From Chania multitudinisentens RB-25 (GTDB taxonomy: Bacteria; Pseudomonadota; Gammaproteobacteria; Enterobacterales; Enterobacteriaceae), in NCBI RefSeq assembly GCF_000520015.2, contig NZ_CP007044.2, positions 4,588,001 through 4,652,000 of the forward strand: a stretch of 64,000 nucleotides of DNA, in the 5' to 3' direction. The notes under the pieces are model-generated. The model worked only from the letters and a program-made list of their open reading frames with translations. It had not been told where the DNA came from and did not search any database. The position numbers and the translations under genes were made by a program. Shown here piece after piece: positions 56,899-64,000 of the stretch (position 1 is its first letter; each line of letters opens with the position of its first letter).

Positions 56899-58371
56899 AT
56901 GCCATCGTTGCACATTTCGCAAGGTTCATTCCGTTTAAGCGATACCCGCACGCTGACGCTGGAGCAACTGAATATTCAAGCTGGCGATAGCTGGGCGTTT
57001 GTCGGGGCCAACGGCAGTGGCAAATCAGCGTTAGCCCGCGCACTGGCGGGTGAACTGACTTTATTGAAAGGCGAGCGTCACAACGGTTTTCATCACGTCG
57101 TGCGAATTTCGTTTGAACAATTGCAACAGTTGGTCAGCGATGAATGGCAACGCAACAACACCGACCTACTCAGCCCTGACGAAGACGATACTGGCCGCAC
57201 CACGGCAGAAATCATTCAGGAGGATGTCAAAGATCCCGCGCGTTGCCAGCAGTTGGCGGCTCAATTCGGTATTACCGCCCTGCTTTCACGCCGTTTTAAA
57301 TACCTGTCCACCGGCGAAACGCGTAAAACCCTATTGTGCCAAGCCCTGATGCCGCAGCCGGATTTGTTGATCCTGGATGAACCGTTCGATGGCCTTGATG
57401 TGACCTCCCGCGCTCAGCTCGCCACGCTGTTGGCAGAACTTTCGCAACAAGGCTATACGCTGGTATTAGTGCTCAACCGTTTTGATGAGATCCCGGATTT
57501 TGTTCAACGGGTCGGGGTGCTGGCCGATTGTACCCTCACCAGCTTTGGGCCACGTGAGCAAGTGATGGCCGAAGCGTTGGTGGCTCAATTGGCACACAGC
57601 GAGAATCTTAGCGGCCTGACGTTGCCGGAAACCGAAGATCCCACGCATAAAACCACGCTTCCCGCCGGGCAGCCGCTGATCGTGTTGCGCGATGGCGTGG
57701 TCAGCTACAACGATCGCCCGATCCTCGATCGGCTCAGTTGGCAGGTCAATCCCGGCGAACACTGGCAGATCGTCGGCCCAAACGGGGCTGGCAAATCCAC
57801 GCTGCTCAGCCTGGTGACCGGCGATCACCCACAGGGTTACAGCAATGATCTCACCCTGTTTGGCCACCGACGCGGCAGTGGTGAAACCATTTGGGATATC
57901 AAACGCCATATCGGCTACGTCAGCAGTAGCCTGCATCTGGATTACCGTATCAGTTCCAATGTACGCAGTGTGATCCTGTCCGGCTTTTTCGATTCGATCG
58001 GGATTTATCAGGCGGTTTCCGATCGCCAGCAAACCTTGGCCGCACAATGGTTGGCTTTGCTTGGGCTCGGAGGAGCCCAAGGAGATGCTCCCTTCCATAG
58101 CCTTTCCTGGGGCCAGCAACGGCTGGCGCTGATTGCGCGGGCACTGGTCAAGCACCCGGCACTGTTGATCCTTGATGAACCTTTGCAGGGGCTAGACCCG
58201 CTGAACCGCCAACTGGTACGGCGTTTTATCGATGTGTTGATTCAGCAAGGCACCACCCAACTGCTGTTTGTTTCACACCATGCAGAAGATGCCCCACAGT
58301 GTATTACTCACCGCCTGACTTTCGTTCCTGCCGGTGACGGCTACCACTACCGGTACGATACGCTGGCGTAA
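56899..58371 (+). CDS. modF: ModF: cytoplasmic ABC protein linked to molybdate uptake
   Basis: A 490-residue protein with two ABC domains and no membrane part. The first has Walker A GANGSGKSALAR, the form LSTGETRKTLLCQAL for the signature and Walker B LLILDEPFDGLD; the second has GPNGAGKSTLLSLVTGDHPQGYSN, SLSWGQQRLALIARAL and LLILDEPLQGLDP. Sequence and length equal E. coli ModF. Its role is not settled; it affects molybdenum homeostasis. Start at 56899 by homology (AAGG 8 bases upstream). It follows modE by 93 bp. Confidence 0.95.
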   Translation: MPSLHISQGSFRLSDTRTLTLEQLNIQAGDSWAFVGANGSGKSALARALAGELTLLKGERHNGFHHVVRISFEQLQQLVSDEWQRNNTDLLSPDEDDTGRTTAEIIQEDVKDPARCQQLAAQFGITALLSRRFKYLSTGETRKTLLCQALMPQPDLLILDEPFDGLDVTSRAQLATLLAELSQQGYTLVLVLNRFDEIPDFVQRVGVLADCTLTSFGPREQVMAEALVAQLAHSENLSGLTLPETEDPTHKTTLPAGQPLIVLRDGVVSYNDRPILDRLSWQVNPGEHWQIVGPNGAGKSTLLSLVTGDHPQGYSNDLTLFGHRRGSGETIWDIKRHIGYVSSSLHLDYRISSNVRSVILSGFFDSIGIYQAVSDRQQTLAAQWLALLGLGGAQGDAPFHSLSWGQQRLALIARALVKHPALLILDEPLQGLDPLNRQLVRRFIDVLIQQGTTQLLFVSHHAEDAPQCITHRLTFVPAGDGYHYRYDTLA

Positions 58372-58493
58372 ATTCCTCCCCGGATGAGTGGTTCCCCCAC
58401 TCATCCAATGACACATTCGGCAACACTTCCCCACAGCACATCACATGTAGACTTTTATCATAAAGGTATACCAAGTATTTTTCTGGAGAAGCT

Positions 58494-59066
58494 ATGTCCG
58501 CCGCACTGATTATTATTGACCTGATTGAAGAACTGGCTGGCCCGAAGGGGCGAGCTAATCGTTGCCGTGAACAGCTTGAGGCACGGGATGTCATCGCCCA
58601 CACCAATACGGCTGCGGCTTACGCGCGGATTCGCAAAATCCCGGTGATTTGGGTACGGGTCGGTTTTGCCGATGATTATCATGATATTCCTCCCCATTCA
58701 CCGTTATTCAACCATCTTAAACAAATCGGAGCACTGCGGTTAAACAACGGAGGCTGCCGCTGGTTACCTGGGTTAGAGATAAAACCTGAAGATTTGCAAT
58801 TCGAAAAAAAAGCCATTTCCGCCTTTGCTGGTAACAATTTGTTAACGTGGCTCCAGCAACACCACTGCCATCATTTGTTACTGGGTGGCATCAGTACAGC
58901 ACTGGCCATTGAAAGCACTGCACGGCAGGCACATGACGCCGGTTTCCAGGTCACGGTATTACAAGATCTCTGCGCGGCTCCCACGGAAGATATCCATCAG
59001 CAAAGCCTGGAAACCCTGCAAAACCTCGGCAGAGTCATGCCTTCACAGGCCTGGATGAAAAGGTGA
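58494..59066 (+). CDS. Isochorismatase-fold protein lacking the catalytic cysteine
   Basis: A 190-residue cysteine-hydrolase-fold protein. The aspartate D9 (LIIIDLIEE) and the lysine K106 (EKKAISAF) of the triad are present. The strand that normally reads G-V-x-T-x-x-C-V reads GGISTALAIESTAR, with Ala138 in place of the nucleophilic cysteine. Other contacts (HDIPPHSPLF, GNNLLTWL) look conserved. True isochorismatases such as PhzD also lack a working cysteine, so it may act on an enol ether rather than an amide, or be catalytically dead. It sits after modF, where galE occurs in E. coli. Confidence 0.72.
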   Translation: MSAALIIIDLIEELAGPKGRANRCREQLEARDVIAHTNTAAAYARIRKIPVIWVRVGFADDYHDIPPHSPLFNHLKQIGALRLNNGGCRWLPGLEIKPEDLQFEKKAISAFAGNNLLTWLQQHHCHHLLLGGISTALAIESTARQAHDAGFQVTVLQDLCAAPTEDIHQQSLETLQNLGRVMPSQAWMKR

Positions 59067-59248
59067 TGCTGGTGGTTAATCAAGAAATACAACCGACAAT
59101 TTACCTACATCTTTCATCACTACTTCGGCCTTTAAGGTGCATTTTCTTGTGTTACTATCCCCCATTAAACACTCATTCTACCCATCATTAATACACCGAA
59201 CCTTCAGCATTAAGTGTTGTGTGTATATTTTATAGAAGGAGCACCGTT

Positions 59249-60070
59249 ATGTGGGGCGTACTTTCTGCGTCATTGTTTTTCTTGCCTTTTAACCGGCTGC
59301 TGGCCTGGATTATCTTGGCTGCTTCTGTAGGAATAGGAATATACCATCGCATCCTCACGCCACTCGGCCTGGGCTGGTTGGCCATTATCGCCATTGCAAT
59401 CTGGCTGCATCAGCAATATCGCGCACAGCGCGCTGTAGCGTTAACCTTGGAAATCTTTTTGGTTGCCTGCTCCGTAGCGCTGTTTTACCACCTGATACCG
59501 GGATTCAATAACCCATTGATGGTTGTGCAAGAGAAAGCCGGGCCACTGAGTGCGCCTTATTCTCTGTATTACAATTTTGACAAGGCACTGGTGCCTTTCC
59601 TGCTGCTTGCCTGCCTGCCAACGCTGTTTAACGCAGGCAGGGCCGATAAAAAAGTTGGCGCCCGTGCCTGGCTGATTCTGGCGTTGTGTGTACCGGCAGT
59701 GTTGCTACTGGCGGTAGCCCTTGGCGGCCTGAAGATTGAACTGCATATGCCACCCTGGATCCTGGCATTTATGATGGCGAATCTGTTCTTTGTTTCTCTG
59801 GCGGAAGAAGCGCTGTTTCGGGGTTATTTACAACAACGTCTCCGCCCGTGGCTGGGCGCTTACCCAGCATTACTGCTCACTGCCCTGCTCTTTGGCGCTG
59901 CGCACTTCGCCGGGGGGCTACTCATGATTATCTTTGCTACGCTGGCTGGGGGGATTTATGGCTTGGCCTGGATGTGGAGCGGCCGTCTGTGGGTGCCGGT
60001 TATTTTTCATTTTGGCTTTAATCTGACACATTTGCTGTTCTTCACTTATCCGCTGTATCAACACCCGTAG
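59249..60070 (+). CDS. CPBP family intramembrane metalloprotease
   Basis: A 273-residue protein with about eight hydrophobic helices. The CAAX-protease/Rce1 motifs are E186-E187-ALFRG, H219 in LLFGAAHFAG and H254-F-G-F-N258 in VIFHFGFN, all in the last third, and are the expected zinc or catalytic residues of the CPBP (Abi) group. Members act on membrane proteins or peptides, and some give bacteriocin immunity. AGAAGGAG precedes the ATG. It is separated from the galTKM promoter by a hairpin at 60078-60103, and is not part of galactose metabolism. Confidence 0.82.
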   Translation: MWGVLSASLFFLPFNRLLAWIILAASVGIGIYHRILTPLGLGWLAIIAIAIWLHQQYRAQRAVALTLEIFLVACSVALFYHLIPGFNNPLMVVQEKAGPLSAPYSLYYNFDKALVPFLLLACLPTLFNAGRADKKVGARAWLILALCVPAVLLLAVALGGLKIELHMPPWILAFMMANLFFVSLAEEALFRGYLQQRLRPWLGAYPALLLTALLFGAAHFAGGLLMIIFATLAGGIYGLAWMWSGRLWVPVIFHFGFNLTHLLFFTYPLYQHP

Positions 60071-60077
60071 CCTGATT

Positions 60078-60103
60078 GGTTGGCAGTATTTCCTCTGCCA
60101 ACC
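60078..60103. terminator. Hairpin after the CPBP protease gene
   Basis: GGTTGGCAG / CTGCCAACC, a perfect 9-bp stem with an 8-nt loop, starts 7 bp after the stop codon. No T-run follows, so its strength as a terminator is uncertain. It separates the insert genes from the gal promoter. Confidence 0.55.
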
Positions 60104-60176
60104 AGCCTGATGAAAACGTTACCATTGTCTATAATAAATCTGCTCACCATTGCCTTATGGTGGTAATTTTTACCGA

Positions 60177-60192
60177 GTGTAAACGATTCCAT
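60177..60192. promoter_or_regulatory. External GalR/GalS operator
   Basis: GTGTAAACGATTCCAT fits the GalR consensus GTGKAANCGNTTNCAC except for the last base. Its centre is about 58 bp upstream of the predicted start of galTKM transcription. A half-CRP site, TCACC, with a plausible TACGC partner (60195-60210) is centred near -41, as in E. coli. Confidence 0.8.
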
Positions 60193-60228
60193 TATACGCG
60201 TTAGATCACCTTTTTCTATCGAAAGGCA

Positions 60229-60237
60229 TGCTATCTT
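60229..60237 (+). promoter_or_regulatory. Extended -10 promoter of galTKM
   Basis: TGCTATCTT gives an extended -10 (TGn plus TATCTT at 60232-60237), predicting a start near 60243. That places the two operators at about -58 and +54. No good -35 hexamer is seen, as in E. coli galP1, which needs CRP. Confidence 0.6.
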
Positions 60238-60288
60238 TTTTAAGATTATTTTCTGCAACATATGCGGTCACAGCCTGTCATACAAACA

Positions 60289-60304
60289 ATGAAAGCGATT
60301 ACAT
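60289..60304. promoter_or_regulatory. Internal GalR/GalS operator
   Basis: ATGAAAGCGATTACAT matches the GalR consensus at 13 of 16 positions (CG centre and ATTACA arm kept). Its centre is 112 bp from the external operator, close to the 114 bp of E. coli, which would let GalR form the repressing DNA loop. Confidence 0.7.
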
Positions 60305-60334
60305 AATACCCCAGAGGTAGATGAAGGAAGTGCT

Positions 60335-61384
60335 ATGCCCGATTTTAATCCTATCGATCACCCACATCGCCGTTTTAATCCGCTCACGGGTCAGTGGGTA
60401 CTGGTTTCCCCACACCGGGGCAAACGCCCATGGCAGGGCCAGCAAGAGCCTCCTGCGCAGGAAACCTTACCTGCACACGATCCTGACTGTTTTCTTTGCC
60501 CTGGCAATCCGCGCGTCACTGGGGATAAAAACCCCGATTATCCAGGCACCTATATTTTTACCAACGATTTTGCGGCGCTGATGCCCGATACACCACTGGC
60601 ACCGGAAAACGCTGATCCGCTCATGCGCTGCCAAAGCGCACGCGGTATCAGCCGGGTGATCTGCTTTTCGCCCGATCACAGTAAAACACTGCCACAGCTT
60701 TCCCTACCGGCGCTGGAACAAGTGATCGCGGCCTGGCAGGAGCAAACCGCCGAGCTGGGCCGCACTTATCCGTGGGTACAGGTGTTTGAAAATAAAGGAG
60801 CGGCGATGGGTTGCTCCAATCCCCATCCGCACGGCCAGGTGTGGGCCAACAGTTTTTTGCCGAACGAAGCCGAACGAGAAGATCGCCTGCAACAGGATTA
60901 TTTCATCCAGCACCGTTCACCCTTGTTGCTGGACTATGTACAGCGCGAACAGGCCGATGGCAGCCGAAACGTGGTGGAAACTGAACACTGGCTCGCGGTG
61001 GTTCCTTACTGGGCTGCCTGGCCATTTGAAACTCTGCTGCTGCCAAAAACGGCAGTACAACGCCTTACCGATCTCACGCCTGCACAGAGCTGCGATCTGG
61101 CTATCGCACTGAAAAAACTCACCAGCCGCTATGATAATCTGTTCCAGTGCTCCTTCCCCTATTCTATGGGCTGGCACGGTGCCCCTTTCAACGCTGCCGA
61201 TCATCGCCACTGGCAGTTGCATGCCCATTTCTACCCACCGCTGCTGCGCTCTGCTTCGGTACGCAAATTTATGGTGGGTTACGAAATGCTGGCAGAAACC
61301 CAGCGCGATCTGACCGCAGAACAGGCCGCAGAACGCCTGCGTGCCGTTAGCGACCTTCATTACCGTGAAGCCGGAGTGAAATAA
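60335..61384 (+). CDS. galT: Galactose-1-phosphate uridylyltransferase
   Basis: A 349-residue enzyme that swaps UDP between glucose and galactose 1-phosphates. The HIT-type active site reads NPHPHGQVW with the uridylylated histidine, and zinc ligands come from CFLCPGN near residue 52 and a later histidine (HRHWQLHAHFYPP). It matches E. coli GalT (348). GAAGGAAG precedes the ATG. It is the first gene of galTKM here; galE is absent from this operon. Confidence 0.97.
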   Translation: MPDFNPIDHPHRRFNPLTGQWVLVSPHRGKRPWQGQQEPPAQETLPAHDPDCFLCPGNPRVTGDKNPDYPGTYIFTNDFAALMPDTPLAPENADPLMRCQSARGISRVICFSPDHSKTLPQLSLPALEQVIAAWQEQTAELGRTYPWVQVFENKGAAMGCSNPHPHGQVWANSFLPNEAEREDRLQQDYFIQHRSPLLLDYVQREQADGSRNVVETEHWLAVVPYWAAWPFETLLLPKTAVQRLTDLTPAQSCDLAIALKKLTSRYDNLFQCSFPYSMGWHGAPFNAADHRHWQLHAHFYPPLLRSASVRKFMVGYEMLAETQRDLTAEQAAERLRAVSDLHYREAGVK

Positions 61385-62535
61385 TGAGCCTCAAAAACCA
61401 TACTCAAACCCTTTTTAGCGAACACTTTGGCTATGCCCCTACCCTCACTATCCAGGCACCGGGCCGGGTCAACCTGATTGGCGAACACACCGATTACAAC
61501 GATGGCTTTGTCCTGCCCTGCGCCATTGATTATCAGACGGTGATCAGTGCGGCACAGCGCAGCGATCGCCAGATCCGCGTTTTGGCCGCTGACTATGACA
61601 ATCAACAGGATCTGTTTGCGCTGGATCAACCTATCGTCAACCACAGCCATCTGCGCTGGGCTGACTACGTACGCGGTGTGGTCAAACACTTGCAGACCCG
61701 CAACGCAAATTTTGGCGGGGCCGATCTGGTGATCAGTGGAAATGTACCGCAAGGAGCAGGGCTCAGTTCTTCGGCTTCTTTGGAGGTTGCTGTCGGCCAG
61801 GCACTCCAGGCGCTTTACCAATTACCGCTTGATGGCGTAGCCCTCGCATTAAACGGCCAGGAAGCCGAGAATCAGTTTGTTGGCTGTAACTGCGGTATTA
61901 TGGATCAACTGATCTCCGCACTGGGCCAACAAGATCATGCGCTGCTGATCGATTGCCGTTCACTGGAAACCCGCGCGGTGCCGATGCCGAAAAACGTGGC
62001 GGTAGTGATCATCAATTCCAATGTCAAAAGGGGTTTGGTTGACAGCGAATACAATACCCGCCGCCAGCAATGCGAAGCCGCTGCGCGCTTTTTTGGCGTC
62101 AAAGCCTTGCGCGATGTCAGCCCGGAGCTGTTTTTCCCAATCCAGCATGAACTCGATCCCATCGTTGCCAAACGCGCGCGCCATGTGATCACCGAAAATC
62201 AACGGACTCTGGCTGCTGCCGATGCGCTGGCTGCGGGCAACCTGAAGTTAATGGGTAAATTGATGGCCGAATCACACATTTCCATGCGTGATGACTTCGA
62301 AATTACCGTTCCCCCAATCGATACGCTGGTTGAAATTGTTAAAAACACGCTGGGCGATCGCGGCGGTGTGCGTATGACCGGTGGCGGTTTCGGCGGCTGC
62401 ATCGTGGCGCTGATGCCGTTAGATTTGGTGGAGCCAGTACGCGCTGCGGTGGCACGCGAGTATCCGTTGAAAACGAATGGTTTGCAGGAAACCTTTTACG
62501 TCTGCCAGGCATCGCAAGGAGCCAGCCTATGCTGA
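61384..62535 (+). CDS. galK: Galactokinase
   Basis: A 383-residue GHMP-family kinase that phosphorylates galactose at C1. Signature sequences are PGRVNLIGEHTDYNDGFVLP (galactose binding), GNVPQGAGLSSSASLEVAVG (ATP P-loop of GHMP kinases) and GGGFGGCIVALM near the C-terminus. It overlaps the galT stop by one base. E. coli GalK has 382 residues. Confidence 0.97.
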   Translation: MSLKNHTQTLFSEHFGYAPTLTIQAPGRVNLIGEHTDYNDGFVLPCAIDYQTVISAAQRSDRQIRVLAADYDNQQDLFALDQPIVNHSHLRWADYVRGVVKHLQTRNANFGGADLVISGNVPQGAGLSSSASLEVAVGQALQALYQLPLDGVALALNGQEAENQFVGCNCGIMDQLISALGQQDHALLIDCRSLETRAVPMPKNVAVVIINSNVKRGLVDSEYNTRRQQCEAAARFFGVKALRDVSPELFFPIQHELDPIVAKRARHVITENQRTLAAADALAAGNLKLMGKLMAESHISMRDDFEITVPPIDTLVEIVKNTLGDRGGVRMTGGGFGGCIVALMPLDLVEPVRAAVAREYPLKTNGLQETFYVCQASQGASLC

Positions 62536-63572
62536 CAGGCGCATCCGCAAACGCCCCCGATGGACAACCCTTTACCCTTACCACCCTACGTAACGCCGGA
62601 GGGATGACGGTTACGCTGATGGATTGGGGCGCAACCTGGCTGTCTGCCGTGCTGCCCCTGAAATCGGGTGAAAAACGTGAGCTGCTGTTGGGCTGCAAGA
62701 CAGCGGCAGATTATTTGCACCAAAAAGCCTATTTGGGTGCCACTATCGGGCGCTATGCCAACCGTATCGCTCACGCCAGCCTGTTGATCGACGGTAAACC
62801 ACATCCGCTGATCGCCAATCAGGGAGAACACCAGTTACACGGTGGGCCGGAAGGTTTTCATGCTCGCCGTTGGCAGATTTTGTCTCAGGATGAGCAACAG
62901 ATCACTTATCAGTTGCATTCAGAAGACGGTGATCAGGGATTTCCCGGTGACCTGGAGGTGAAACTGACCTATCGGCTGACCGCCGAGCACCGTTTGGAAA
63001 TCAGTTATCAGGCTCAGGTTAACCACACCTGCCCGGTCAGCCTGACCAATCACGCCTATTTTAATCTGGATGGCCCTGGCCATGATGCGCGCCAACAGCG
63101 GTTACAGTTGTTTGCTGACCGTTATCTGCCCGTCAACAGTGAGGGCATTCCTGGTGCCGATTTAGCCGACGTTACCGGCACCGGTATGGATTTTCGCCAA
63201 CCGAAAACGCTGCTACGGGATTTTCTGCGTGACCGCGATCAGCAACGGGTAAAAGGCTACGATCACGCCTATCTGTTGCACCGCACCTGCAACGCGCTGG
63301 AAAACCCGGCGGCGCACCTGTGGGCGGCAGATGGCAAAGTTGAGTTAACGATATTCACCACGGCACCCGCGCTGCAACTGTACAGCGGTAATTATCTGGG
63401 CGGCACCCCTGCGCGCGAAGGCGGTACTTACTCTCATTACGCCGGTATAGCACTGGAGAGTGAGTTTCTGCCCGACAGCCCACACCATCCGGAATGGCCA
63501 CAGCCGAGTTGCTGGCTGCAACCCGGCCAACGCTATCAGAGCGCCACGCATTATCAATTTCATCCTGTCTGA
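62529..63572 (+). CDS. galM: Aldose 1-epimerase (galactose mutarotase)
   Basis: A 347-residue mutarotase that interconverts alpha and beta galactose. The conserved NRIAHASLLIDGK, GEHQLHGGPEGFHAR (with the catalytic histidine region), SLTNHAYFNLDG (second histidine) and ESEFLPDSPHHPEWP (glutamate base region) are present. It overlaps galK by 7 bp. Length equals E. coli GalM (346). Confidence 0.96.
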   Translation: MLTGASANAPDGQPFTLTTLRNAGGMTVTLMDWGATWLSAVLPLKSGEKRELLLGCKTAADYLHQKAYLGATIGRYANRIAHASLLIDGKPHPLIANQGEHQLHGGPEGFHARRWQILSQDEQQITYQLHSEDGDQGFPGDLEVKLTYRLTAEHRLEISYQAQVNHTCPVSLTNHAYFNLDGPGHDARQQRLQLFADRYLPVNSEGIPGADLADVTGTGMDFRQPKTLLRDFLRDRDQQRVKGYDHAYLLHRTCNALENPAAHLWAADGKVELTIFTTAPALQLYSGNYLGGTPAREGGTYSHYAGIALESEFLPDSPHHPEWPQPSCWLQPGQRYQSATHYQFHPV

Positions 63573-63639
63573 GCCATTGTGCAGCCAACGAGGCCTCAGC
63601 CGGAAACAGCGATTGCCGAGCTACCGAATGCAGTAATAT

Positions 63640-63658
63640 AATGATTTTCGTTATCATT
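63640..63658. promoter_or_regulatory. Candidate Fur box upstream of gpmA
   Basis: AATGATTTTCGTTATCATT is a dyad with 6-bp AATGAT / ATCATT ends and agrees with much of the 19-bp Fur consensus. It lies about 75 bp before the gpmA ATG. In E. coli gpmA has been reported as Fur-controlled, which supports the call. Confidence 0.5.
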
Positions 63659-63730
63659 AAACTTTACCCCGAATCATTCGGCATGAATGAGAATGACGCT
63701 GGGTATACCAGATTATTAAGGAGTTAAGCT

Positions 63731-64000
63731 ATGGCTGTAACTAAGCTGGTTCTGGTGCGCCACGGCGAAAGCCAGTGGAACAACGAAAACCGCTTCACCG
63801 GTTGGTATGATGTTGATCTGTCTGAAAAAGGCCGTACTGAAGCGAAAGCAGCAGGCAAGCTGTTGAAAGATGAGGGTTTCTCTTTTGACTTCGCTTATAC
63901 TTCCGTTCTGAAGCGTGCTATCCACACCCTGTGGAACATTCTGGATGAGCTCGATCAGGCCTGGTTGCCAACCGAAAAATCCTGGAAATTAAATGAACGC
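63731..64000 (+). CDS. gpmA: 2,3-bisphosphoglycerate-dependent phosphoglycerate mutase, N-terminal part
   Basis: The first 90 residues of GpmA, cut by the window edge. The catalytic histidine is in LVLVRHGESQWN (RHGE motif), followed by NRFTGWYDVDLSEKGRTEAKAAG, and FAYTSVLKRAIHTLW with the second phosphate-binding region. It catalyses the 3- to 2-phosphoglycerate step of glycolysis. AAGGAGTTAAGCT precedes the ATG at 63731. It stands after galM, as in E. coli. Confidence 0.96.
   Translation, partial: MAVTKLVLVRHGESQWNNENRFTGWYDVDLSEKGRTEAKAAGKLLKDEGFSFDFAYTSVLKRAIHTLWNILDELDQAWLPTEKSWKLNER

Noticed and set aside
1..64000. CRISPR array, integrase/transposase genes, tRNA or rRNA genes
   Set aside because: I looked for regular spaced repeats, IS-type ends with transposase frames, tRNA cloverleaf-like sequences and rRNA segments and saw none. 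Transfer signs are limited to AT-rich single genes.

Overview
The window is chromosomal DNA of an enterobacterium, most likely Serratia or a close Yersiniaceae relative. The evidence is the protein content (dld, pbpG, yohC, yohD, rhlE-cecR-ybhGFSR, moaABCDE, uvrB, bioABFCD, modABC/EF, gal and gpmA, all closely matching E. coli proteins from memory), the moderate GC content, and ERIC elements of the Yersinia/Serratia type. I saw no rRNA, tRNA, CRISPR array, prophage or transposase gene.

Region by region. 1-2.1 kb: a FecB/FecCD-type metal or siderophore ABC importer (MolABC-like) preceded by a ModE-type box. 2.2-5.3 kb: LysR regulator, divergent aminotransferase and an amino-acid binding protein. 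5.3-6.3 kb: the 3' scrap of ddlA beside an AT-rich gene for a secreted three-repeat ricin-type lectin. 6.6-16.4 kb: dld, yohC, an acyltransferase, a DUF1460 lipoprotein, yedI, pbpG, an outer-membrane barrel, a FixLJ-like two-component pair and yohD. 16.4-23.4 kb: a complete Dpp/Opp-type importer transcribed behind an enolase-superfamily enzyme, bracketed by ERIC elements. 23.8-28 kb: a 2OG-Fe(II) oxygenase, an arylamine N-acetyltransferase remnant, dusC, cdh and an unknown AT-rich exported protein. 28.3-37.5 kb: rhlE, cecR-ybhGFSR, two small membrane proteins and ybhL. 37.6-41.9 kb: moaABCDE with a Moco riboswitch and a ModE box, ybhK and a VF530-type gene. 42-45.8 kb: uvrB with SOS control, a 1.1 kb intergenic region that looks like it holds an undescribed small RNA, and an orphan UrtE-like ATPase. 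45.8-50.8 kb: the bio genes around a BirA operator. 50.8-58.4 kb: pgl, ybhA, modABC, acrZ, modE, modF. 58.5-64 kb: an isochorismatase-fold protein and a CPBP protease sitting where galE would be, galTKM with both GalR operators, and the start of gpmA.

Theme. Molybdenum metabolism links distant parts of the window: ModE, the ModABC importer, ModF, the Moa pathway with its riboswitch, and, by a matching operator, the importer at the left edge. Three boxes of the same design (2105, 40549, 55569) suggest that the left-edge importer belongs to the ModE regulon.

Limits: no alignments or folding programs were run; families are named from recognised motifs and remembered homologues. Start codons were chosen from Shine-Dalgarno sequences and homologue length.
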